Origin: Corella eumyota
Taxonomy: Eukaryota > Chordata > Ascidiacea > Phlebobranchia > Corellidae
Assembly (NCBI GenBank): GCA_963082875.1
Contig: OY720099.1
Coordinates: 496,001-560,000, forward strand
Length of the DNA: 64,000 nucleotides
Direction: 5' to 3'
Under the pieces are notes generated by a model. That model did not search any database, was not told where the DNA came from, and saw only the letters and a program-made list of their open reading frames with translations. Both the position numbers and the translations under genes were made by a program. Below are positions 51,729 through 64,000 of this stretch, piece after piece (position 1 is the stretch's first letter; every line of letters begins with the position of its first letter).

Positions 51729-54700
51729 TTAAAATTTTGTTAAATAATCAAATTTTTGAGGGAATTTATCTTCTAGAATCTGAGGTGTAGCGATCATTAC
51801 TTTAAACAACAACTTGTCGATGTAACCTTCAAGCTCACTAAACAATTGTAAATAAAAACAGTTTATTAAAAATATATAAATATGTCTAAAATTTTTTTTT
51901 TGTATATATCTTTATCCCTGATGTGGGAAAGTCAAATGCGCAACTTAAACATAGAGTAACATCAGTTACCCTGACCCAGTCTCGAGTTGCCTGTGGCAAT
52001 TCAGGAAATTATAAATTATAATTGCCCGATAATTAAGCTGCTGATTAAGTGCTGGCTCAGCAGGAGCTCATACCGTTTATAGCTTCTTACTCAAGGGCGC
52101 TACAGCATGGGATCAGTGGGAAATGAACTCACGACCTCATGTGTGGTGTAGCAAGTGTTCTTACCACTACACCATGCTGCTGGTAAAATCCTTTATATTA
52201 AAACTTATAACATCACTATTCGTTTTCCATCTTTATAATTAATATTTATTTGATTTAAAGAAGATTATAATAGATTGCCTAACATAATAACTGACATAGT
52301 TTTAAATTACTGGTTTAGAAATGCAACTGCAGTAATTTAAAACCTAATTAAGGGTAACTACCAATTAATATTATAATTGACATGCATTTAATTTAATGGT
52401 TTACTAAATCAAATTGTACTTTTATACCTAAATGAGCTTAGAGGACGATATGAATATGAATATGTTGTCTAATTTATGGAGCTAAAAATTAATAAAATCA
52501 CAGTTTGTGGTGCAGAGTAAATTATCATACGCAAATAAAAGTTGAAACCTTATTATAACAATTAAAGTAATGCTTGTAAGCACTTGGCAATGTTTTGAAA
52601 TAAAAGACTTTAAAAATGTAAATAGTGTACCAAGTTGTAACTGCCAACTACTTGATTGAAACAAATAAAATATTTACCCAATTTCCTTGTCCTTGTTGTT
52701 GATCATTTCTTTCTGTTTTGAGCAAAGTTTAACAAGTTGAGCATGGGACAAAGATTGGTAAGATGGACCAACATCTTCATGGATAGTGGATACCTTTAAA
52801 ATTCAACAATAAATTAAATCAAAACTATAACTTAAGGTAGTGCAATTATAATCAAGTTTAAAACATTGTTTATTTAAACTGTTGCAACATTTTAACAGAG
52901 TACAGGGCAGGGCCATTAAACCAACATACTAATTAACAAACAAGCATTGTCAGGAGGCAATATCCAAAACTGACATTGGCTTTGCAATTATTTAACCTTG
53001 ATGTGGAGGCCAACTTCACGACCTAAACTTACAGTAACATCTGTTACCCTGACCCAGTCTTGAGTTGACTTGGGCAGTTTGAGATAATATTAATTATAAT
53101 TGCCTGATAATCAAGCTGCTGAGTAGGTATTGGCTTAGCAGTAGTTCATATTTACAGCATCTTACTTAAGTGAATATGGCAAATACACAGAACCACAGTC
53201 AACATTTAAACTAAGTTTAGAACTTACTTTTCTAAGATCCTTTACATCCAGCCTATACAGATCCTTCTTCTTATAAATACTTTGACTTCTTAGTTTGTCG
53301 ATATCCATCATACTGTGTCTCTTGATGGTGGAATCCAACAACTTTCTTTTGCTGTAAATTATAAAAATAAATAAAACGTTAAAAGTTATCTATATGTAAC
53401 ATATTTAGGTATAACATATAGCTCAATTTCTTAGAAAATACTATTTAATAGCCTGTCTTGCAATCAGCAGTTGCAACTCTTAACTAATATTTGCTCAAAA
53501 TAATTTACCCACACACCACAAACAACAGTTTTATTTATTTTGTAGAAATATAAATTTGACATACATATATATTGTTTACCAAGATCTTTTTTATGTAGAT
53601 AGATTCTGTTAAAAATTTGATTAACTTTGTTATAATTGAGATAAATAATATTACTGAATTACCTTATTGTTTCAATTTGACCTTCGTTGACATTATCCAA
53701 CGATGAACTTAATTGTTTGTCATGGTTGTCATGGGAATCTGGGGATGACATCACAATTAATATTTGTGTTTGAGTTATTTTTAAATACGTGTGGTTAAAA
53801 TGTTAATTAAACAAATCCATGCAACACCTACATGCAGAAAACAAGCAACATAATTGTTAAAAAAATATTCTGAAATCAAATTATATTTAAAAATTTTTAT
53901 TATTAAAATATTTTTTTATTTATAAATTTTATTTACCTTCATTACTTTAATTTGTTCAAATTTATTTATACAAATCAATTTTTAAAGTAATCACTTTACA
54001 CTTTAAGTTAATTTCATTTTTTTTTTTGTATTTATTGAAACCAGCAGCGTGGTGTAGTGGTCAAAAAACTTGGCTTCACTACATTGCCCTGGGTTCAAGC
54101 CCCGCTGCTCTCCTGCCCTAACGCCCTTGAGTAAGGTACTATAAACGGTATAAACTCCTGCTACGCCAACACTTAATCAGCAGCATAATTATCGGGCAAT
54201 TATAATCTATAATATCCCAAACTGCCAAAGAAAACATAAGACTGGGTCGGAGTAACTGATGTTACTCTATGTTTAAGTTGTAAAGTCAACCTATTCAAAT
54301 CGACAATAAATAATTTAAAAAAAATAAACCTGGCACATAAAGATGATTTCCGTTCAGACAAATCTTCACCGAGCTTAAATCGTTTAAATCTGATTGTGGA
54401 GCTGACAGGTTCCTGGTATGTTGTTTTACCACCACACCTCCTTATAGTGATTTCACCATTAGTTTATTGTGATGCAATATTAACTTATTATACCACCATA
54501 ACTATATATTATTTGACCCAATGACACCATTTTATTGTTAAAATTATTAATAATTAAACAAGACAAGGTTAAACGGTGAGATCCATGCAATAAATTATAA
54601 ATGTGCGAAATATTATAAAAATAATGTTTCACCAAAATAATAAAAATAAAATTTAATTTCTTACCACCGCCGGAGTTTGACCTTCGAAGGGAGGTAGAGG

Positions 54701-57607
54701 TCATGTAAGGTCGGTTCAAAACTTCGACGCTCATCGCCCGATTATTGTTCGGAAGAGAATTTGTTTTTAATCTAAAAAAAATATTAATTAAAAACGATTA
54801 ACAAATAATTAAATAAAAGAAACTTTGTTAAAACATAGCTCTTGACCAAACTGATCACTCAGTTACTAGCATGTTAACTGGGTTAATATTATTTTAGATA
54901 GCACAGAAATAAATTTATCGTTAACAAAATATTATTAAACACCTATTTACAATGTCATTTCCTGCACTGTGATGTCATAAATGAATAATAATGACATCTA
55001 ATAATGGTGCAATATTACTGTCATAATGACAACCTATGATCTACTTTAATTTAAAAATGCAATTAATAACAAAAAATTGGTGATATATTTTTTAAAAATT
55101 CGCAAAAAAATTTCTGTTACCTTCCCGATCCTCGTGCTGAAGTTAGGCCATCGGGGGAGCTGTTTGTTGAATTTGTTCGAAAATTTCTCTCAAAATGCTG
55201 GGAATCGATGACGGCAGAATTTGATAAATTCTCGTAGGATCTTCCTACAATTTCATGCAAAACTTATCAAAATGAAATAAACACACGAGCAGAAATTTGT
55301 TTTTTTTGCAAGCATGGAAGGCCATACAAAGCAAATTGTCGAAAAACCAAACTTTAAGACAAAATAACACAAATTTAAACTTAAAATTTACAGACTATAT
55401 CTTAAATAAAAAACACAGAATATATACACTCTTGATCCTCTTAATTTATTCAAAAATATTAAACCTTTAAATTGATCTTTAATTTCTTACCTCTTCCTAT
55501 CGAATCATTGATCCCAACTCCTGAATCTTCATCCTCCGATCTCCTCCTTAATTTGCTCCTTAATCCAGATGAAAGGATTCTCAAAGGTTTAGGACTCTCT
55601 TTAGGAAGAAGTGGAGTAGCTCTGTGAAGTATAAAAATATGTAAAAAAAATTGTCAAAATGTGGTCTCAACTCTTAACAAATATTTGTCCTCGATAATTT
55701 GCCCACGCACCACAAACAGCACTTTCATTCTTTTTAAGGACTATAAATTGAACAAAAATATATTTTTGTCCACTAGGCTTCATTATATATAGATTTTATT
55801 TTCTAATGTAAAATTGTGATTACTTTTCTTGTGAGATAAATTTGAAAGAAATTTCGATCTCCCCTCTCTCTTTCTTGCTATCTTTCTTTTTTCCACTTAG
55901 ACTATACCATCTATAACAAAATACAAAAAAAAAAAAAAAGATGAAATTAAAACTATTGTTCTCAGAAAAAAAAGAAATCTAAAAATTATAAAAATAAATT
56001 TAGGCAGATAACAAACGTTTGGACAAGCTTGTTGTAATTTCTATATTAATAAAAAACTGGTAAATTATATTTTACCTGGTTCGTTCTTTTGTATCACTTG
56101 AGTTGAGTGCCGACAGCGGGATTTGAACCTGACCAAGGAACTCATCGTGATCAAAACCGAGCTTGGCATGCCGTTTGTGGTGAACCGTAATATTTACCAC
56201 AATTTTGTTGTTTAATACACCACCTGTAAAAAAAATTAAATAAACTATTATTAGGAAAATTGTAATCAAATAAATAATACAAAAAAAAGCATAATTAAAA
56301 AAAAAAAAACAATTTTAAGAATGTTTTAAAAAGATTCAAGAAAAGGTTCAGAGCAGAAGAAATAAATATGAATAAAAATTCATGTTTTTCTGTTGCTAAA
56401 AACAACTTTTAGGAGAAAAAAAAAAATTTTCATGAAAAATTCATGTTTTTCTGTTGCTAAAAACAATTTTTAGGAGAAAATCTAAAACAAAATTCCGCAA
56501 AAAAGTTTCTGTTCTTTGTTTACTTAACTAGTGATTAAATTTAATAGCCAGAGGCTCTTCACAAGAATTTAAGAGTTCAAGTTTTAAAGCTTTTAATTGC
56601 TTTAACTTTAATTGAACATAATTTCTAAGAAGTGTTTTCATTAATTGACTGTTCTTTCGACTTAGAGTGTTAATTGTATAAACAAATTAAACTTTTATTT
56701 GTAATCTGAAGTATTTAAAACCCAATTAAAATAGTTTTAAACAATAAAGTGAAGAATTCTACTTTGACAGAAAATCTCAAATCGACAAAAAATTTCAACA
56801 TTCAGGAAAATTTAAATTTTAAAAAAACTTGCAATTCAACAAAATACTTGATAAACAAAAAAACTGTGGTAGTAACCTAGACCAAAAAACAAAATATCAA
56901 AAATAAGTTAACTTAATTTGAAATATTGGAAAAATTAAAACAAAAAAACATAATTCAACAAAGTAACTTAACCATTAACAACAAAATCATGATAAAAATT
57001 CAGGCTAACAAATATAAAATCGCAAATAATTTAACTTAAATTTAAAAAATTTAATTTTAGTTAAAAATAAAAAAAAAACACAATTTAACTTTAATAATAA
57101 AATACTTTTTTTTTGTATATATCTTTATCCTCGATGTGGGAAAGTCGAATGCGCGACTTAAACATAGAGTAACAACAGTTACTCCGACCCAGTCTCGAGT
57201 TACCTGTGGCAGTTTGGAATAATATAGATTATATTTGTCCGATAATTATGCTGCTGATTAAGTGCTGGCTTAGCAGTAGTTCATACCATTTATAGCGCCT
57301 TACTCTAGCATGAGAGCAGTAGGGATTAAACCCACGACCTCATGGTGGTGTAGCAAGTGTTCTTACCACCACACCACACTTGTAAAAACCTTGACCAAAA
57401 AACAAATTCTTTAACCAGTCTACCTTGTGGAAGTTGAAATGTGCATTCACTCAACCATCTTGGTGTTAAAGATTTCTCCGATGAAGTTGAATATTTCTCT
57501 TTACAGAACTCGATAATAGCATAAGCGTCGTTAATTCCACTTTTGGCCTTGATTAAGAGGTCGCGACCTTGTCTTACTGTGACCTTTATATCAGTGGGGC
57601 TAAACAT
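51729..57607 (-). CDS. RAB11FIP: Class I Rab11 family-interacting protein (FIP1/2/5 type)
   Basis: Eleven exons, 425 aa. Exons: 57424-57607, 56076-56223, 55824-55910, 55491-55621, 55121-55244, 54665-54771, 54330-54401, 53663-53738, 53228-53351, 52678-52793, 51729-51837. Residues 1 to about 135 are a C2 domain (MFSPTDIKVTVRQGRDLLIK, DAYAIIEF..KYSTSS, LGFDHDEFLGQVQIPLSAL, WYSLSGKKK..ERGEIEISF). Residues about 140-350 are a S/R-rich linker. The C-terminal 60 residues form the Rab11-binding coiled coil (QLVKLCSKQKEMINNKDKEI, ELEGYIDKLLFKVM). By family it links Rab11 GTPases to membrane for recycling-endosome traffic. The acceptor of exon 54330-54401 is one of two nearby AGs (54402-54403 chosen because it keeps frame). 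Confidence 0.9.
51891..52188 (-). repeat. RepA SINE
   Basis: Full reverse copy from gtatatatctttatccctg to the head ctacaccatgctgctgg in the last RAB11FIP intron. Confidence 0.85.
52434..52568 (+). repeat. RepB element
   Basis: gagcttagaggacgatatga, cacagtttgtggtgcagag and gttgaaaccttattataac blocks. Confidence 0.7.
52983..53172 (-). repeat. RepA SINE, head truncated
   Basis: atttaaccttgatgtggagg to tcatatttacagcatctt. Confidence 0.75.
53440..53592 (-). repeat. RepB element
   Basis: gcaactcttaactaatattt, ataatttacccacacacca and acatacatatattgttt blocks. Confidence 0.75.
54041..54312 (+). repeat. RepA SINE
   Basis: Head ccagcagcgtggtgtagtgg, B box ctgggttcaagccccgct, full body to cgacaataaat. 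It ends about 20 bp before the RAB11FIP exon 54330-54401. Confidence 0.85.
55655..55795 (-). repeat. RepB element
   Basis: tctcaactcttaacaaatat, gataatttgcccacgcacc and gtccactaggcttcatta blocks. Confidence 0.75.
56378..56500. repeat. Direct duplication of about 58 bp in RAB11FIP intron 1
   Basis: attcatgtttttctgttgct plus aaaaacaacttttaggagaa occurs twice in tandem with one substitution and an A-run between. Confidence 0.8.
57106..57382 (-). repeat. RepA SINE
   Basis: Full reverse copy, tttatcctcgatgtgggaaa to ttaccaccacaccacac, about 40 bp from the end of the first RAB11FIP exon. Confidence 0.85.
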
Positions 57608-58636
57608 CTTTTAAAAACTTTATTAACAAAAAAATCTAAAAAAAATGTATCAGAAATTAAAGTTTAAAATTAAATTAATTAATAACTTTTATATAAACCA
57701 ATTGTAACAAATATTTTATGAAATTAAGTTTAATAAAGATAAAAACTAAAAACACCAGTATTTAAAATAGACAAGTTTAAAAATCAAAACAATGTAGACT
57801 TAAAAAACACAACTATCTGACAACAAATAAAAACTGCAGTCAAACTAAAGCCAAAATATTTAGTTGAGCCAACTATAGCCTGAGGCCAAGTTTAACCTTT
57901 ACTTTATAAAGGTGTTAACTCTTTAACATAACTATCATAATTACATATTATTATATCAGTTTTAAACTACTAATTATATCTAAAATTTACACAACTATTT
58001 GTGATTTTAAATAGGGAAATTTAATAAACTATAAACGATGTTATTTATGTTTAAAAAATTCTAAAAATACGTTTAAAAATTTATATTTTTAAACTATTTA
58101 ACATATTACGAGTTAACCAGTCTCTTATAATAACAACTAGCTCATTTGTTTTATGAGTGTGTTATTATAGCAAGTTATAAGTGTTTTACCTTTTAGACCT
58201 TTTACGATAGATAGCTAATATACCAAAGCTGTAACCGTACTGCTGAGTAAAACCCGAATTATGACAAAGAAAACCAAATTTTTAGACTAACTAAGCCTTA
58301 AAAACAGCACAAAAATATCCATTATGAAGCATTTTATGCTTAAATTAACTTTAAAAACCTAACCCTCCCAACAACGTCACTAAAAACACACAAGATACAA
58401 ATATATCCCAACAACCATTTTCTCCTCACTCGTTTTTATATTTTTAGATATCAGCTGTTTTTTATGACGTCATTTTAAAAGTTCGTTTATCCTCAATTTA
58501 CAAACAACAGTAGCTTATAAATTAAATATTTACAGCTTATAAAAAACAAAACAATGTAAAATATTTACAATACATTTATATTAAACCATTATAAGTTAGA
58601 ATACATGGTTTCTTATAGATTACACCATTTTTGCTA
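57608..58636. promoter_or_regulatory. RAB11FIP upstream region with CRE
   Basis: No coding region. A perfect TGACGTCA lies at 58465-58472 next to gttcgtttatcctcaa, a likely promoter position for RAB11FIP (minus) if a non-coding 5' exon exists. The start-codon exon has no fixed 5' limit. Confidence 0.4.
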
Positions 58637-58907
58637 ATATCAGCATGGTGTAGTGGTCAGAACACTTCCTTCACAACATGAGGTTCTGAGTTCGATCCCC
58701 ACTACTCTCATGCTGTAGCGCCCTTAAGTAAGAAACTATAAATGGTGTAAATTTTTGTTGACCCAAAAGCCTAATTATTCGGCTACTATAATCCATAATA
58801 TCCCAAACTTTTAAAGACAACTCGAGATTGGATCAGGGCAATTTAAGTTACCCTATGTTTAGGTCGCGCATTCGACCTTTTCACATTGAAAATAAAAACA
58901 TATACAA
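58637..58907 (+). repeat. RepA SINE
   Basis: Head tatcagcatggtgtagtggt, B box gttctgagttcgatcccca, body and tail followed by a TA microsatellite at 58908-58927. Confidence 0.8.
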
Positions 58908-58927
58908 TTTATATATATATATATATA

Positions 58928-59732
58928 AAGTACTTAAAAAATTCAAAGGCATAGTAAAATGTAAAAAAATCATTTTAATAAAATCAAAAGAAAAAAAAAA
59001 ATTTTTTTGAAAATGAAAATTAAAGTTAATTTTACACATAACAGCATATTTAAATTAACTAAGTATTAAGTTGAGTTATTCAAAAATAATTAACAGACCA
59101 AATTAAAAAATTGAAAAAGAAAATAATGCATAAAAATAATTCCTAAATAAACATTTTTTTTCATAAAAATCAATATTTTTTTTCTAATGATCCCACGCAA
59201 TTTACATTCAGTAAAATGACTTAATTAGAATTTTGGCCATTGTTACCTAATAATCGAAATCATTGAAGCATTGTAATTGAAATCGCCAGTACGCAAAAAA
59301 GGCTGAAAGATCATCCTAAGCTTATGGCTTAATTAGTTGATTATGACGTAATAATACTTCACTGTTCTGTATATTCGAGATTCTATAAATTGAGCGTTAA
59401 AAAATAATTTAAATCATTTTCAAGTTAAGCGCGATCAGAAATTACATAAAAAAGCAAATTTTAAAGTTTTATTACTGCAAGAAGAAAATTAATGGACGTG
59501 TTCAGTAATTAGATAATTTACGAAAGGTTTCAAGAAATTAAATTAATTTTAATTAAGTTTTAGTTTTTAATTAGATAATTAGCTAAAATGTCAAAAAATT
59601 AAATTTTTAAAATTAACTTGCTTTAAAGATACTTTTGTATAAAAAAAAATTAGTCAGAAACCGAGTTTTATTAAATTTTAAATATCTTACAAATTTAATA
59701 AAAAATATAATTTTATTCTCCAATTTGTAAAA
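58928..59732. other. AT-rich DNA upstream of BSX
   Basis: No gene. It contains patches with homeobox-type TAAT/ATTA cores (gtaattgaaatcg, gcttaattagttgatt near 59270-59345) that could be BSX enhancer or promoter. Not testable by eye. Confidence 0.35.
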
Positions 59733-59860
59733 ACTTTTGGCATGTTTTAAATCATTAAATTGATTTTGTCATTTTTTCCCGTCGCATTGTTGTAATATTA
59801 ATTGTATATCGTATTTATTATTTACTTTTATCAATGCGCGAAAAACCAAAATAAATAAAA
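59733..59860 (+). repeat. RepC element, 5'-truncated
   Basis: ttttggcatgttttaaatca to caatgcgcgaaaaaccaaaa and aaataaa, ending about 40 bp before the BSX start codon. It may lie in the BSX 5' UTR. Confidence 0.8.
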
Positions 59861-59901
59861 AACCTTTATTTTAGAAATAATTTAAAACTTTTTAATTAAA
59901 A

Positions 59902-63433
<3,532 letters not shown>

Positions 63434-63888
63434 ATTTTTGGAATTAGAAAATATTATTTATGTTTCATTTTTATTAACTCTAGTCTCAGGTTTCTTTATG
63501 TTTTGTGAATTTGTGAGCACACAGTTATAACTGCCGTATAATACACATCTATTTCGTGAAGATTCTGTTAATTTTATGAAAAAAGACTAATTAATAAACA
63601 GATATTAATACAAAAACTTAACCAACTAGTAAAACTATAAAACTTTTAGTCTAGGTTAAGCAAATATGAATGTATATACCAAACAATTCAACGTTAAAGT
63701 AATTTTTTCTTTTTTTTGAGACTCGCTAAAGTAAAATAAATTGCTGCCGGGCGTTGGCGCTTTAGCGCACACAGGTTAAAGGTAAACAGCTGATTAGTTA
63801 CGTTTAGTTGTAAATTAAAACGTAAACAAATCAATATAAGCACGTTATCCATTTATAATTGCTTGTTTTAGAAACTTATTAGTCTAAA
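63434..63888. promoter_or_regulatory. BSX 3' flank and upstream region of the right-edge gene
   Basis: No coding region. A less AT-rich patch (gctgccgggcgttggcgctt, about 63743-63765) and an acceptor-like gcttgttttag just before the next ATG suggest a promoter plus 5' intron or spliced-leader site. Confidence 0.4.
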
Positions 63889-64000
63889 ATGTCGGGTAAT
63901 CATAACTTTGAGATATTGGAAAACTATGGCTCGGAGTTCAGTGATTACAACAGCGAAGCAGAAGTTGTTTTAAAGAAGAAAGAAAAACAAAAGGATTTAG
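63889..64000 (+). CDS. Unrecognised gene, first 37 codons (partial)
   Basis: An open frame from ATG to the window end reads MSGNHNFEILENYGSEFSDY then NSEAEVVLKKKEKQKDL: acidic, then strongly lysine-rich, as at the N-terminus of many nuclear or RNA-binding proteins. A splice-acceptor-like tttag lies 16 nt before the ATG. I do not recognise the family; 37 residues are too few. Confidence 0.5.
   Translation, partial: MSGNHNFEILENYGSEFSDYNSEAEVVLKKKEKQKDL

Noticed and set aside
58828-59010. 60-codon plus ORF downstream of a SINE
   Set aside because: It is SINE tail plus a TA microsatellite and poly-A; no coding character.

Overview
This window is animal nuclear DNA, most probably from an ascidian tunicate of the Ciona type. 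The evidence is AT-rich sequence, many short GT-AG introns, chordate orthologues (SPEF2, NEK9, MMAB, UBL5, SLX1, RPRD1, CTSH, GALC, C2orf68, RAB11FIP, BSX), a compact operon-like cluster and a very dense load of short tRNA-derived repeats. The species is inferred; no search was run. I rebuilt the spliced genes by hand. Exon phases sum to whole reading frames in all complete spliced models: 26 exons/1286 aa, 28 exons/1267 aa, 9 exons/336 aa, 9 exons/677 aa, 4 exons/136 aa, 11 exons/425 aa and 4 exons/278 aa.

Layout. 1-1 kb: 5' end of SPEF2 (minus). 2.1-14.7 kb: F-BAR/RhoGAP gene of the ARHGAP29/ARHGAP45/GMIP family (minus). 18-22.3 kb: two intronless ORFs (minus) with a bacterial-like GlnD/DUF294-type nucleotidyltransferase motif; one is full length with TPR-like repeats, the other is truncated at a repeat. 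23-35.2 kb: NEK9-like kinase with RCC1 repeats and coiled coil (minus), preceded by an N-terminal region resembling DUF4347. 36-38.1 kb: MMAB, UBL5 and SLX1, three intronless genes in a row on plus, probably an operon. 38.3-39.4 kb: intronless RPRD1 (minus). 41.1-45.3 kb: cathepsin H (minus), divergent from galactocerebrosidase GALC at 45.9-49.1 kb (plus). 49.4-51.1 kb: C2orf68/UPF0561 (minus). 51.7-57.6 kb: class I Rab11-FIP (minus). 59.9-63.4 kb: BSX homeobox gene (plus). 63.9 kb: start of an unrecognised plus-strand gene.

Repeats fill the introns and intergenic DNA. RepA is a roughly 270-bp tRNA-headed SINE with about 28 full or partial copies. RepB is a roughly 140-bp element with about 13 copies. 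RepC is a roughly 150-190-bp element with 6 copies. There are three inverted-repeat MITE-like elements and a 56-bp minisatellite in a BSX intron that looks derived from RepA. The CRE palindrome TGACGTCA is strikingly over-represented, including four copies inside one BSX coding exon.

The most interesting points are the DUF4347-like/NEK/RCC1 fusion, the GlnD-like nucleotidyltransferase-TPR family with a repeat-truncated copy that gains a membrane anchor, the very tight UBL5-SLX1 junction (29 bp, no AG, AATAAA overlapping the stop codon), the CRE-loaded BSX exon, and the SINE-derived minisatellite.
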